Source: Fermentimonas sp. (GTDB lineage: Bacteria; Bacteroidota; Bacteroidia; Bacteroidales; Dysgonomonadaceae). Taken from it: a stretch of 64,000 nt of DNA. The number at the start of each line of letters is the position of its first letter. Within the stretch, counting starts at the first letter, position 1. Where the stretch lies: NCBI GenBank assembly GCA_015478775.1, contig JADMKP010000010.1, positions 236,593-300,592 on the forward strand, in the 5' to 3' direction. The position numbers and the translations under genes were made by a program. The notes below the pieces were generated by a model that saw only the letters and a list, made by a program, of their open reading frames with translations, had not been told where the DNA came from and made no database searches. Below are positions 1 to 9,120 of the stretch, in pieces.

Positions 1-1
1 T

Positions 2-124
2 ACAGTATATGGCGCATATGAGATGGGGATAGATGTACCTACTAAGAATCATACCGACTCGTATAATACAGGTGCAACTTATAATAGTGCTCACGTCCGC
101 TGCATTAGAGACATTAAAAATTAA
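2..124 (+). CDS. C-terminal end of a surface (fimbrillin/FISUMP-like) protein, partial
   Basis: The window opens inside a reading frame that stays open for 40 codons and stops with TAA at 122-124. The tail ends in AHVRCIRDIKN, which resembles the VRCVRD-type endings common in Bacteroidales cell-surface proteins of the fimbrillin and FISUMP groups. The next gene starts 21 bases downstream on the same strand and also encodes a fimbrillin-like lipoprotein, so both are probably in one surface-structure operon. The 5' part lies outside the window and the family assignment rests only on this short ending. Confidence 0.55.
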   Translation, partial: TVYGAYEMGIDVPTKNHTDSYNTGATYNSAHVRCIRDIKN

Positions 125-145
125 CAGTGTAAAAACAATAAAGCT

Positions 146-2029
146 ATGAGTAAAATTATAAAAGCCATATCATTAATTTGCTTGATTATCATTGCAGGCT
201 GCTCGCAGGATGTAATTTTAATTCCTGATCAACCGATACAGGAGGGCGAGGAAGTAGCTGTTAGTTTTAACACTATAATTCCAGAGTTTAAAACTGTTGT
301 TACCCGTGCCAATGGTGGTGTAAATGATATGTATCTGCTTGTTTTTGATGAAAATGGGAACTACATTGCCAGAAGACAAGCTGCTCTAAGTAACCAAACA
401 GAAATAGGTGGAACTTTTACTGCACAACTTCCATCAAGTAGCAATAGTAGAATTGTTCACTTTATATCAAATTACGACTGGACTGTATTTAACGATATAG
501 CAGGTTTGAGTGAAGCGGCTGTTGTAGCATTACTAAGCACTTCTAATACTACATTTTGGACTAGAATAGAACTCGAGAATGGTATTTCTTCAACTAGCTT
601 CAGTGGATTGGCTGTAAGCTTACTACGTAATCAGGCAAAGATAAGTGTTGTAAATGAAGCTGATGAGCTAACATATAATGGGTTTACAATACACAACAAG
701 CCAACTAAAGGATCAGTAGCTCCATTTAGTTCAACAAACGGTTTTGAAGAAGGTGTTATAACCGAACCATTAGATATATCTTTAATTCCTGCACAAGTAT
801 CAGAAATTTCAACAAATGAAAAGTATCTTTTTGAACGTAAAAATGCTTATGCAACAAATATTACAACTGTCATTGTAAAGGGAACTTACAGTGGTCAACA
901 ATACTACTACAAAATTGACTTAATTGATGCTGATAAGAACAGGTATGACATTGAACGCAACTATCATTATATTGTAAAGATAAAAACAGTAACAAGGGCA
1001 GGATACACCAGTTTTGAAGATGCTCTTTCAGGTGCTTCTCACAATAATACCGCACTTGACCCAATTATTGAAAAGTATCCAATAATATCTGATGGAATTA
1101 GTAAGCTAGAGGTTGAAAAAACATTAGTAATTCTTACCAAACCAAATCAACAATTTAGTGTTTGGGCTAAGTATTTTCCTGAAATCAGCAACGAGTCATT
1201 TGATAACACCGGAGTAGCAGTTACATTGCAATCTGGTAATACTTCAACAGTAGGGAGTTCACTTAATTTTGATTCTTCAACCGGAATTATCACTGCAACA
1301 GGGCTTGGTCAACTTCCTGAGGAACCTGGTAATGCTCGTATAGTTGTTTCCAAGGGAGATCTTGCAAGAACAATTAGAGTTGTTTTACGAACTCCATTCT
1401 CTTTTGACCCTATCACAATTAATGATCAGAATCCAGGATTAATTTCTAATGGTCAGAGCGTGAATGTGCCATTGAAGTTTAATGTCCCTGACGATTTCCC
1501 TGACGATCTGTTCCCTCTTCCAATAAGAATTTATACGCAGGGATTATATCCGGCAGCATCTGGATTAGAAATGGTTGTGGAAGGTGGTCAGATTCATTAT
1601 ATATATCGCGCTACACAGAAAGGAATACAAACAGTAAATTTTAAAACAAATAAATCTGGTAATGCAGAGACGGTTATTTTAAAAGCAGATTATTTTAGCG
1701 ATGGTACTATAAATTATGAAGCTGATACCACACCAACAGAACTTATTATTACAGGAACTATTGAATATAATGAAAGATATTGGGTCATATTTTGGGAGAG
1801 TAATAGATGGAAAAATGTACCGAATAATGCAACAATTTCTGTAACCGGAATTACAGGTTCTACTATGCAAGTTTCTCCAACAGGCAAGTATACATTTACA
1901 GTTCCTTACACAATTGCCAATCCAAATATCACCTTTACATATACACTTTCAAACGAAACTTACCGACAACAAATAAGTTTAAATAATCTGAAATCAAATC
2001 CAAATCTAAGATTAGACTGGGTAAATTAA
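146..2029 (+). CDS. Fimbrillin-like surface lipoprotein (DUF4906-type)
   Basis: A 627-residue secreted protein with a lipoprotein signal peptide (lipobox IIAGC, Cys19), so it is probably anchored in the outer membrane. Residues about 30-110 (VSFNTIIPEF, then NDMYLLVFDENGNYI) match the first beta-sandwich pattern of Bacteroidales fimbrillin and Mfa2/FimB-like proteins. The rest is rich in Ser, Thr, Asn and predicted beta strands without catalytic motifs. It follows the partial surface protein by 21 bases and is followed 14 bases later by a small AraC-type gene, suggesting co-transcription. Its likely role is as a pilus subunit or anchor in adhesion. DUF4906 is recalled from the overall pattern and was not searched, so the exact family is uncertain while the surface-lipoprotein call is firm. 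Confidence 0.65.
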   Translation: MSKIIKAISLICLIIIAGCSQDVILIPDQPIQEGEEVAVSFNTIIPEFKTVVTRANGGVNDMYLLVFDENGNYIARRQAALSNQTEIGGTFTAQLPSSSNSRIVHFISNYDWTVFNDIAGLSEAAVVALLSTSNTTFWTRIELENGISSTSFSGLAVSLLRNQAKISVVNEADELTYNGFTIHNKPTKGSVAPFSSTNGFEEGVITEPLDISLIPAQVSEISTNEKYLFERKNAYATNITTVIVKGTYSGQQYYYKIDLIDADKNRYDIERNYHYIVKIKTVTRAGYTSFEDALSGASHNNTALDPIIEKYPIISDGISKLEVEKTLVILTKPNQQFSVWAKYFPEISNESFDNTGVAVTLQSGNTSTVGSSLNFDSSTGIITATGLGQLPEEPGNARIVVSKGDLARTIRVVLRTPFSFDPITINDQNPGLISNGQSVNVPLKFNVPDDFPDDLFPLPIRIYTQGLYPAASGLEMVVEGGQIHYIYRATQKGIQTVNFKTNKSGNAETVILKADYFSDGTINYEADTTPTELIITGTIEYNERYWVIFWESNRWKNVPNNATISVTGITGSTMQVSPTGKYTFTVPYTIANPNITFTYTLSNETYRQQISLNNLKSNPNLRLDWVN

Positions 2030-2043
2030 TCAAATTAAAATAT

Positions 2044-2496
2044 ATGAAAGAAGCTGCTCAATCATCTGTGTTTTTGAATATAGAATCTTGCACACTTAGT
2101 TTTAAGGATGGCAAGAAGATGAATATTAACACTGATGCGAACAAGAGTTTAATTATAAATGTAACAATTGATGAACCTAATATAACAGCGTTTAAAGAGT
2201 CTGTAATGAAACATTTTAGAAGTTCAGATACATTGCCAGAACTTGCCAAAAAGTGTGGATATGCATGTACAAAGACTTTTAATCGCCACTTCGTAAAGCA
2301 GTTTAATGAAACTCCAAAGCAGTGGATGCTTAATATTAAGGAAGAAGAAATGATTCATTTGTTGAAACACACAAACACTAGTTATGAAATAATTAGTTCG
2401 CTATTGAAGTTTAAGAACATATCTCACTTCAATAATTTCTGCAAGAAAAGAACGGGTTTAACTCCTAGTGAAATAAGAACTGCTAAGAATAATTAA
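2044..2496 (+). CDS. Small AraC-type HTH protein
   Basis: 150 residues. The C-terminal 95 residues form an AraC/XylS-type double helix-turn-helix: LPELAKKCGYACTKTFNRHFVKQFNETPKQW fits the first helix pair and ISSLLKFKNISHFNNFCKKRTGLTPSEIR the second. The N-terminal 50 residues are short, with no sensor domain or membrane segment. It begins 14 bases after the fimbrillin-like gene and is probably in the same transcript, so it may be a local regulator of the surface operon. The stop codon overlaps that of the convergent AraC gene at 2493-3299: the two TAA codons share TTAA at 2493-2496. The DNA target is unknown. Confidence 0.7.
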   Translation: MKEAAQSSVFLNIESCTLSFKDGKKMNINTDANKSLIINVTIDEPNITAFKESVMKHFRSSDTLPELAKKCGYACTKTFNRHFVKQFNETPKQWMLNIKEEEMIHLLKHTNTSYEIISSLLKFKNISHFNNFCKKRTGLTPSEIRTAKNN

Positions 2497-3299
2497 TGCG
2501 ATATGCGTTGGAAAGTGGTAGGTGTCATTTTAAACTCTTTTTTAAAAGAACGAGAGAAATACGCAAAATCATTAAAACCACATTCCGCTGCAATTTCTCC
2601 AATTGGTTTTTGAGTCAATGTTAACTGTTTCTTGGCTTTATTTAATCTTGTTTTATAAATAAAATGGGAGGTAGTCATTCCTGTCATTATTTTTATTCTT
2701 CTATTAAGCTGAGAGGAGCTGATGCATAATTCAGAAGAGATAACCTCTATCATATTATCTGTATTGGCAATTTCTTTATAAATAAAACATGTGACACGGT
2801 GAAGAAAGTCTGGGTCTATGCTGGTTCTAAAATTATTAATAGATTCAGAATCAATTATGCGTATAGTTTTTGACTCGCTTGTAAACTTATCTTTTATAGA
2901 CTTAGTTTCACTATCTACATTTGTTTTGTTTATTGACTCAGTTTCGTTTTCATATTCATTTTCTACCTCTTTATTTGTTGGGACTTGATTTGTTGGATAA
3001 CTTGTAGATTTCTGGTCATTTGATAAAGAAAAGTTCTTATAGTAAATTGTTTCGTCTATAGGTATGTATTTTATTTCAAATAATCCATTTAGTTTATTTA
3101 CTAACTGATTCGTTACAAGCATAGCGATTTTTGATTCGATATTGTCATTAGTATTTTCCACATTATTCTTTTCTCGAGTTGACTTCTTATTTAGGTTAAG
3201 AACGATAATAAAACTTATTAAGGCTATAATTAGAGCAATAGTCAGAATTAAAGAAATAAATGAAAGATTTATAATTGTCATAAATGGACAAGTTAACAT
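2493..3299 (-). CDS. Membrane-anchored AraC family transcriptional regulator
   Basis: 268 residues. A single hydrophobic segment at about residues 8-33 (INLSFISLILTIALIIALIS) is followed by basic residues, so the rest probably lies in the cytoplasm. A low-complexity Asn/Thr/Glu-rich linker covers about residues 40-150. The last 100 residues are a classic AraC HTH domain ending in IGEIAAECGFNDFAYFSRSFKKEFKMTPTTF. An alternative start is Met7. It resembles the 215-residue regulator upstream at 3533-4180 in design, and both are read away from the TPR lipoprotein. A membrane-tethered AraC protein without a large periplasmic sensor is unusual; its signal is unknown. Confidence 0.75.
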   Translation of the reverse strand: MLTCPFMTIINLSFISLILTIALIIALISFIIVLNLNKKSTREKNNVENTNDNIESKIAMLVTNQLVNKLNGLFEIKYIPIDETIYYKNFSLSNDQKSTSYPTNQVPTNKEVENEYENETESINKTNVDSETKSIKDKFTSESKTIRIIDSESINNFRTSIDPDFLHRVTCFIYKEIANTDNMIEVISSELCISSSQLNRRIKIMTGMTTSHFIYKTRLNKAKKQLTLTQKPIGEIAAECGFNDFAYFSRSFKKEFKMTPTTFQRISH

Positions 3300-3496
3300 A
3301 AGGAAGACTGCTTATTACAAAAAATAGACACCATAATAGGTTAATAATACTAATTCTATTTTATCAGATAAAAACTACCTCTATAATTTCGGATCTAATA
3401 TAAATTATTTTTTAGTCATAAAAATATCTATTATGCTTAAAAATAAGGTATTTTACTTCTTGTATATAGTTTTTATACTATTTCCTACTTTTTTTA

Positions 3497-3527
3497 CAAA
3501 TCTATATACTTACAATATTAATATTGT
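3497..3527 (-). promoter_or_regulatory. Possible promoter and operator for the 268-residue AraC gene
   Basis: On the minus strand 3504-3497 reads TAGATTTG, matching the Bacteroidota -7 consensus TAnnTTTG. Just upstream, 3512-3527 is a perfect 16-base palindrome, ACAATATTAATATTGT, where the -33 region would fall. It lies between the two minus-strand AraC genes, 6 bases past the stop of the upstream one and about 200 bases from the start of the downstream one. The long leader makes this weak; AT-rich palindromes also occur by chance. Confidence 0.3.
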
Positions 3528-3532
3528 CAAAT

Positions 3533-4180
3533 TTAAATCTCATCTACACTATGAAATTTACCTTGTTTAAGGTTGTCTTTATATTGAGATGGTGTCATAC
3601 CTGTCTCTTTATGAAAACTGTTATAAAAAACAGAGACTGTATTAAAACCAACCATTGAAGCAATTTCTGGTAATGAATAATTATTTCTAATATCATTTTC
3701 GTCTTCAAAAATCTTAATCACCTCTTTTATACGAAGTTTATTTATGTATTCTGAAAATCCAAAACCTTGCGAATTAATAGATTTAGAAAGATAGCTCCTG
3801 TTTGTGCCTATTTCACGTGCTGCCCAGTTTAGATCAAAATTAGGTTTAAGAAAATATTTGTATTCTTCTAGCCAGCCTTCGAATCTATTAAAAAGTAATA
3901 TTTCTTTCTGGTGGTTCGAGAGGTTTATAGAATTATTTAATTCTTTTATCTCATCATCAAAGTTGATTGGGATATTGTTTTGCTCTTTTACATTTTTTGT
4001 TACATATGGTTGCTCAACATTTGATCTTTTCAAAATAGCAATAATTGTGTCCATCTTCTTCCTTAAGCTAAGAAATAGAATAATTGCAATAACTACCGAA
4101 GCAACTATAATTGGTTGTGTAAATATAAAAAATACACCTATATCTTCAACAAAATGCAAAAGTAGATAATTAGTGCCCAT
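3533..4180 (-). CDS. Membrane-anchored AraC family transcriptional regulator
   Basis: 215 residues. One membrane segment at about residues 14-38 (IFTQPIIVASVVIAIILFLSL) is followed by RKK, orienting the remainder to the cytoplasm. The C-terminal 100 residues carry the AraC HTH: WAAREIGTNRSYLSKSIN for the first unit and LPEIASMVGFNTVSVFYNSFHKETGMTPSQYK for the second. It is upstream of, and in the same direction as, the 268-residue membrane AraC protein, with 233 bases between them. With the small AraC gene at 2044 this makes three AraC-domain proteins beside one fimbrillin-like locus. Their targets may be the surface operon, but this is inference from position. Confidence 0.75.
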   Translation of the reverse strand: MGTNYLLLHFVEDIGVFFIFTQPIIVASVVIAIILFLSLRKKMDTIIAILKRSNVEQPYVTKNVKEQNNIPINFDDEIKELNNSINLSNHQKEILLFNRFEGWLEEYKYFLKPNFDLNWAAREIGTNRSYLSKSINSQGFGFSEYINKLRIKEVIKIFEDENDIRNNYSLPEIASMVGFNTVSVFYNSFHKETGMTPSQYKDNLKQGKFHSVDEI

Positions 4181-4236
4181 TATATTATATTTTAGTTAAA
4201 CAAATTTCTCAATTAGATGAGAACTCAAATACACTT

Positions 4237-4252
4237 GACCTCTCCAAATATA
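4237..4252 (-). promoter_or_regulatory. Candidate -7 element beside an inverted GGAGAGGTC motif
   Basis: On the minus strand 4252-4245 reads TATATTTG, a TAnnTTTG match 64 bases upstream of the AraC start at 4180. It directly abuts GACCTCTCC at 4237-4245, the inverse of the motif repeated twice at 4308-4316 and 4328-4336. This arrangement would suit a regulator-binding site, but no binding protein is known. Confidence 0.35.
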
Positions 4253-4300
4253 CCAATTATTTTAATTATATAGTAATTTATTGAAATAAATACAAAATAA

Positions 4301-4340
4301 AATTAAAGGAGAGGTCTCAAAATTAAAGGAGAGGTCTCAA
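4301..4340 (+). repeat. Exact 20-bp tandem duplication with GGAGAGGTC core
   Basis: AATTAAAGGAGAGGTCTCAA occurs twice head-to-tail at 4301-4320 and 4321-4340 without a mismatch. A third core copy, inverted, is at 4237-4245. The repeats sit between the terminator of the TPR lipoprotein and the promoter of the AraC gene. Confidence 0.8.
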
Positions 4341-4370
4341 AAAAAGAGTGACCTAAATCAGGCCACTCTC
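4341..4370 (-). terminator. Rho-independent terminator of the TPR lipoprotein gene
   Basis: AGAGTGACCT (4345-4354) and AGGCCACTCT (4360-4369) form a 10-bp stem with one mismatch around a 5-base loop. Read on the minus strand it is followed by a run of seven T residues at 4346-4339, the expected layout 50 bases beyond the stop of the gene at 4420. Confidence 0.75.
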
Positions 4371-4419
4371 TATCAAAACCTGCATTTAAATTACAGGTTA
4401 TACTTTAAGCAATGTATTA

Positions 4420-6123
4420 TTATTTCAATAAAGACATAAACTCTTGGTTAGTGCGATATTTTGCAAACTCTAGGTCATTTAGAACTTTAACAGCAATTGT
4501 TCTATCGCGACCAATTGCGTTTCTTAAGTTAGAAATTACATCGTTGAAGTTGTTAGTTCTAGAAGCAATTATAGCCAACAGATAGGCTGTAGTAGCGTCA
4601 GGTTTTTCAACAGATTCAAGTGTTTGTTTTGCTTTATTGTAGTCAGAAACTAAAATAGAAGCAAGTGCTGCATTGTTTGTATAACTGTTACCGTAAGCAC
4701 CAACAGCTTGATTATAATTTCCTTGCAATAAGTTTAATAATCCCATAGCTTCACCCAGTCCGTCAGCACCAGCCGATCTTCCAAGTAGCTCGTTAGCGAT
4801 GGTTAAGTCATTCTCATGAATAGCTAATAATGCTTTATTCATATTTACTTCAGGAGCATTAGGGTTTACCTGAGCAGCACGATTAAATGCTTGTTCTGCT
4901 TTTGCATAGTCACCTTGTTTGAAATACATTGTACCAATGTTGTTCCAACCTCTGTAGTCGTTAGTGAAGTTAGCAGTTACATACTGATAAACACTCTCTT
5001 TTACACTTTCATCGTTAGTTAAAGTTGAAGCATATAGTAGCTCATCAACAGACAATTCTTTAGGATTATTTGTCCAAGCAGTCATGATCTCTTCATCAGA
5101 CTTACCAATAATTTCGATGTTAGCAGTAATTCTTGAACGACGAAGCTGAGGAAGTACTGTAGTAGCTAAATCATCAAATACATACGAAATGTTTTTGATT
5201 TCTTTCTCTCTTGTTTCAGAATCAGGATACATTTCAAGAACTCTTAAGATAAGATCTTTATCTTGCAAGCTTGAAGCAGAAACTAGTTGGCGGAAACCTT
5301 CCCAGTCCTGAGCTGTATAATGTGCAAACACATCAGTATCGATATTTCTTTTGTTCAACTCACCCTCTAAATAGTTAGAAGTGTTTTGTTCACGTTGAGC
5401 AGCAAGTGTTTCGTTAAGTGATAATCCACCATCTGGCGATGCATATGCAGATACTTCAACATTTACGTTTTGTTTGGGATCTTTAAATGCTTCTTCAACA
5501 CGCTGTTTCCAAGCAGCCATATCTTGTTTGTTTAGTTCGCTCTGACGAAGATTGGCTTGTTGTATAACAAACATAATATTAGCTTCCTGTTTGTCTTGAA
5601 TAATTCTCTGGAATCCATCAGGAGCCACAGAAGGAGTTGTAGTTGCAACATCTGCAAGAGCAGAAGTGGCAATCACACCATCAGCTACCTTTAAATCAGG
5701 TAAGTTAGAACGTTTGTTTTTAACTCTTCCATCAAATCTTAGATAAAGTTCAGATGAACGCATAGCTTCTTCAAAAGGGAAGGTGCTGTTTAAAGTAAAG
5801 TTACCACCTCTGTTCTGGCTTACAGCAGTTCTGTTACCTGAAATGTTGTCACCCTGAAAGCTATAAGGTGTACCGGCAAGTTCTTGGTTATTGCCATACT
5901 TCAATACAGGTGTTATAGTAACAATTGCATTTTTATTAAACCATTTCTCTGGAAATGTAGCATTAATAGTTACTGGAACCTGATTTCCCACTGTTTCGAG
6001 TGGTGATGGAGTAACATTAAAGTTATTCTGCGAAAGTGGTTTTAACTTACTACTACATGACGTGGCAAATAGTGCAACACCTAGTAGAAGTACTAGTGAT
6101 AATAAACGAGAAATTCTTTTCAT
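4420..6123 (-). CDS. TPR lipoprotein with OmpA-like central region
   Basis: 567 residues with a lipoprotein signal peptide (lipobox ATSC, Cys23). The N-terminal third is beta-rich. The middle (about residues 195-340) contains VEVSAYASPDGG followed by LNETLAAQREQNTSNYL, which resembles the peptidoglycan-binding OmpA/MotB fold. The C-terminal part (about 390-540) carries TPR motifs such as GWNNIGTMYFKQGDYAKAEQAFNRAAQVNP. Such proteins are conserved in Bacteroidales and are thought to be envelope-associated; the function is not established. It is monocistronic, with a well-formed promoter about 75 bases upstream and a terminator downstream, suggesting steady expression. Confidence 0.75.
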   Translation of the reverse strand: MKRISRLLSLVLLLGVALFATSCSSKLKPLSQNNFNVTPSPLETVGNQVPVTINATFPEKWFNKNAIVTITPVLKYGNNQELAGTPYSFQGDNISGNRTAVSQNRGGNFTLNSTFPFEEAMRSSELYLRFDGRVKNKRSNLPDLKVADGVIATSALADVATTTPSVAPDGFQRIIQDKQEANIMFVIQQANLRQSELNKQDMAAWKQRVEEAFKDPKQNVNVEVSAYASPDGGLSLNETLAAQREQNTSNYLEGELNKRNIDTDVFAHYTAQDWEGFRQLVSASSLQDKDLILRVLEMYPDSETREKEIKNISYVFDDLATTVLPQLRRSRITANIEIIGKSDEEIMTAWTNNPKELSVDELLYASTLTNDESVKESVYQYVTANFTNDYRGWNNIGTMYFKQGDYAKAEQAFNRAAQVNPNAPEVNMNKALLAIHENDLTIANELLGRSAGADGLGEAMGLLNLLQGNYNQAVGAYGNSYTNNAALASILVSDYNKAKQTLESVEKPDATTAYLLAIIASRTNNFNDVISNLRNAIGRDRTIAVKVLNDLEFAKYRTNQEFMSLLK

Positions 6124-6500
6124 GATGTGTATATTATTTATTAATTCTAAAAATTATTACGCTTAATAGTAGTAGTTGTCATTGATTTATTCTTGGTACA
6201 AATTTACCTCATTTTGGCTTAAAAACAAAGTTTGCAGATTTATTTATTTGCATTAATAATTTAAGTCATTTATGCTCAATTATTAACTTTTACACCATAT
6301 TAGTATGGTTCATAAAAACTTGTATTTAAACTATTTAGTTTATTGAAATAATTTACTGAAGTTAGACTTTTATCTCCATATAATATTACATACCAATTTG
6401 TCTTTTATTCATATTGCTTATTGAAGTAGTACACATAAATTGTACTATTCCTCATTATTATATTATTTATGGAATATTGTATTCAACTAAATAAGCATAT
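6124..6500. other. 377-base intergenic region, AT-rich, no gene seen
   Basis: Apart from the promoter at 6199-6229, this stretch between the TPR lipoprotein and pdxB shows no reading frame with coding character, no tRNA-like fold and no clear terminator for pdxB. It is very AT-rich. Confidence 0.6.
6199..6229 (-). promoter_or_regulatory. Bacteroidota-type promoter of the TPR lipoprotein gene
   Basis: On the minus strand, TTTG at 6229-6226 and TAAATTTG at 6206-6199 are separated by 19 bases, fitting the TTTG-N19-TAnnTTTG consensus at both elements. The start codon at 6123 is 75 bases downstream. Confidence 0.7.
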
Positions 6501-7619
6501 CTAAATAATACTATATATATTAAAGCCTAAATTTTTTAATATTTCTCTTATAGAATTTGTAGCATTTACAATAGAATATGCGTGATATTCCCTTCGTAAT
6601 GGATAGTTAGATCTAAACCAGTAAAACTTCTCAGGACTTAATTTCAACAATACGCTCTCCTTTATCGGATCGTAAGTATGCCACACTGCATTAGATAATT
6701 GATTCTCCTCTAAAATTCCTTTCAGATCAATAATTGGTTCAAGTGGATTTGGGATTTTCAAATAGTCAGGTTTATCATTTAAACTAAAAAACTCAATTAA
6801 ATTCTCAATACTCATACGTGTTGCAGTCCATTTTCCGTCGGCAGAATAACCTGCAATATGTGGAGTTGCAATATCAACCATTTCTAATAATTCTCTATCT
6901 ATTTCCGGTTCATTCTCCCAGCAATCAAGTACCGCACCAGCGATTTTGCTCTTCTTAATAGCATTTTTAAGCGATTTATTACTAGTTACGCCACCCCTGG
7001 CAGCATTTATAATAAATGGTTTCCGCAATACCTCGTCAAAGAATATATCATCGCCTAAATGAAGTGTTTTGTATTCACCTGTTTTTGTTAAAGGGGTATG
7101 AAAAGTAATAAAATCACACTCTCTTTTAATTGTTTTAATATCAACAAAACGAGAAGAACCTTCACTATTTTCTCTTGGAGGGTCGTTTAACAGCACTCTC
7201 ATGCCCAATTTAAGGCAAGCAACTTCTACTTTCGATCCAACATTGCCAACACCAACAATGCCAATTGTTTTATCTGTTAAATTGAAGTTGTACCTCTCTG
7301 CCAGATAAAGTAACGAAGCAGTTATATATTGTTCTACAGAATTGGCGTTGCACCCCGGAGCAGTGCGCCAACAAACACCATTTGCATCACAATATTCTGT
7401 GTCTATATGATCATAGCCGATAGTGGCCGAGCAAATAATTTTTACATTACTACCACTAAGAATCTCTTCTCCAAAATGAGTTACAGTTCGTACTATCAGT
7501 GCATCTTTATTTTTTATAGATTCTTTGGTAAACATATTACCAGGCAAATACTCTACTTCACCAAACTGTTCTAGAACTCCTTTAAGATAAGGAATATGGG
7601 CATCAGCTAAAATCCTCAT
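6501..7619 (-). CDS. pdxB: 4-phosphoerythronate dehydrogenase (pyridoxal phosphate synthesis)
   Basis: 372 residues, a D-2-hydroxyacid dehydrogenase of the PdxB type that oxidises 4-phospho-D-erythronate in the DXP-dependent vitamin B6 pathway. The start MRILADAHIPY is characteristic of PdxB. The NAD-binding loop GVGNVGS lies at about 123-129; the catalytic set of the family is visible as Arg208 (AARGG), Glu237 (ENEPE) and His254 (TPHIAGYS). The C-terminal PdxB dimerisation region is present, so length is normal. Its start overlaps the end of nfnB by 17 bases, so the two are translationally coupled. That pairing of a redox-cofactor enzyme with PdxB, which must discharge its hydride, is notable. 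Confidence 0.93.
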   Translation of the reverse strand: MRILADAHIPYLKGVLEQFGEVEYLPGNMFTKESIKNKDALIVRTVTHFGEEILSGSNVKIICSATIGYDHIDTEYCDANGVCWRTAPGCNANSVEQYITASLLYLAERYNFNLTDKTIGIVGVGNVGSKVEVACLKLGMRVLLNDPPRENSEGSSRFVDIKTIKRECDFITFHTPLTKTGEYKTLHLGDDIFFDEVLRKPFIINAARGGVTSNKSLKNAIKKSKIAGAVLDCWENEPEIDRELLEMVDIATPHIAGYSADGKWTATRMSIENLIEFFSLNDKPDYLKIPNPLEPIIDLKGILEENQLSNAVWHTYDPIKESVLLKLSPEKFYWFRSNYPLRREYHAYSIVNATNSIREILKNLGFNIYSII

Positions 7620-9120
7620 TGATTATTTTATATGTTAAATGATCGTTCATAGATTTTGCAGCTTTCCTGCCATCACCCATAGCCAGAATTACAGTGGCAC
7701 CCCCTCTTACAATATCGCCACCTGCAAATATACAGTCGTCAGCAGTTTGCATCGTATCATTATTTACTACTATAGTGCCCCAAGTCGTTATTTCTAAGCC
7801 CGAAAAAGATTGAGGTATAAGAGGGTTAGGGGATACTCCCACGCTAACAATTACTTCGTCAACCTCCATCCAATTTGTTGCACCTTCAATTTCCACTGGT
7901 CTTCTTCTTCCAGAATGATCAGGTTCACCCAATTCCATCAGTTGAAGTAACATTCTTTGAACTCTTCCTCTATCATCACCTTCATAACGCAAAGGATTGT
8001 GAAGCGTAAAAAATTCAATTCCCTCTTCTTTAGCGTGTTTAACCTCTTCTAAACGGGCCGGCATTTCAGCCTCAGACCTTCGATAAACAATTACAGCTCT
8101 TTCTGCACCTAGTCTTCTGGCTGTTCTTACAGCATCCATTGCAGTGTTACCACCACCAATTACAGCCACCTTTTTACCTTTATATACTGGGGTATCACTT
8201 TCAGGATCTCCTGCACCCATAAGGTTTACACGCGTTAGGTATTCATTACAAGACATAACGCCTATAAGATTTTCACCTGGTATATTCATAAAATTGGGCA
8301 AACCAGCACCACTTCCAATAAAAATGCCTTTAAATCCTTCTTCCAAAAGATCCTCTTGAGAAATTGTTTTACCAATAATGCAATTAGTAATAAACTTCAC
8401 ACCCATCTTGCTTAACACATCAATTTCAACATCAACGATATCATTAGGAAGTCTGAATTCGGGAATACCGTATCTTAGTACGCCTCCCAATTCGTGCAAC
8501 GCTTCAAAAACAGTAATATCATATCCTAACTTTGCCATATCTCCTGCAAAAGCTAATCCTGCTGGCCCCGAACCCACTACAGCTATTTTTATGCCGTTTG
8601 AAGGATTAACTTCCGGTATTGATATATTGCCACTCTCTCTTTCGTAATCGGCTGCAAAACGCTCTAAATGACCTATGGCAACGGGGTCTTTTTTTAGTTT
8701 TATGGTATAAAAACAACTATTCTCGCATTGTCTTTCCTGAGGGCAAACTCTTCCGCATACAGCAGGCAACGCACTTGTCTCTTTTAAAGTTCTGGCAGCT
8801 TCTATAAACTCTTCACGCTCAATATTTTTTATGAATTTAGGTATATTAATTTCAACCGGGCAACCACTTATACAAGTAGGATCTACGCAATCTAAGCACC
8901 TGTGCGACTCATCCACAGCCAACTTCTCAGTTAGTCCTAGATTTACCTCATCATAATTCTTATTTCTTATATTAGGATCAACCTCCGGCATTTTTACCCT
9001 CGGAATAGCAATTCGATCTTTATTCTTCATATTTCCACGCAAAGCTTCACGCCACTGGGCAGACCTTTCTATTTTTAATTCTTCTTTCATATAATTTACC
9101 GGATAATCATTTATAAGCAT
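7603..9120 (-). CDS. nfnB: NADH-dependent ferredoxin:NADP+ oxidoreductase, large subunit (NfnB; GltD-like)
   Basis: 505 residues. Residues about 75-90 hold a cysteine cluster (CLDCVDPTCISGCPV) and about 122-136 a second (CGRVCPQERQCENSC), both for 4Fe-4S centres. FAD binding is marked by GSGPAGLAF near 178 and NADP binding by GGGNTAMDAVRTARRLGAE. This is the glutamate-synthase small-subunit fold. The FAD/2Fe-2S partner gene overlaps its start by 14 bases, which points to the electron-bifurcating NfnAB complex rather than glutamate synthase, since no gltB-type large subunit is nearby. Met11 is an alternative start. NfnAB couples NADH and reduced ferredoxin to NADP+ reduction in the cytoplasm. 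Confidence 0.88.
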   Translation of the reverse strand: MLINDYPVNYMKEELKIERSAQWREALRGNMKNKDRIAIPRVKMPEVDPNIRNKNYDEVNLGLTEKLAVDESHRCLDCVDPTCISGCPVEINIPKFIKNIEREEFIEAARTLKETSALPAVCGRVCPQERQCENSCFYTIKLKKDPVAIGHLERFAADYERESGNISIPEVNPSNGIKIAVVGSGPAGLAFAGDMAKLGYDITVFEALHELGGVLRYGIPEFRLPNDIVDVEIDVLSKMGVKFITNCIIGKTISQEDLLEEGFKGIFIGSGAGLPNFMNIPGENLIGVMSCNEYLTRVNLMGAGDPESDTPVYKGKKVAVIGGGNTAMDAVRTARRLGAERAVIVYRRSEAEMPARLEEVKHAKEEGIEFFTLHNPLRYEGDDRGRVQRMLLQLMELGEPDHSGRRRPVEIEGATNWMEVDEVIVSVGVSPNPLIPQSFSGLEITTWGTIVVNNDTMQTADDCIFAGGDIVRGGATVILAMGDGRKAAKSMNDHLTYKIINEDFS

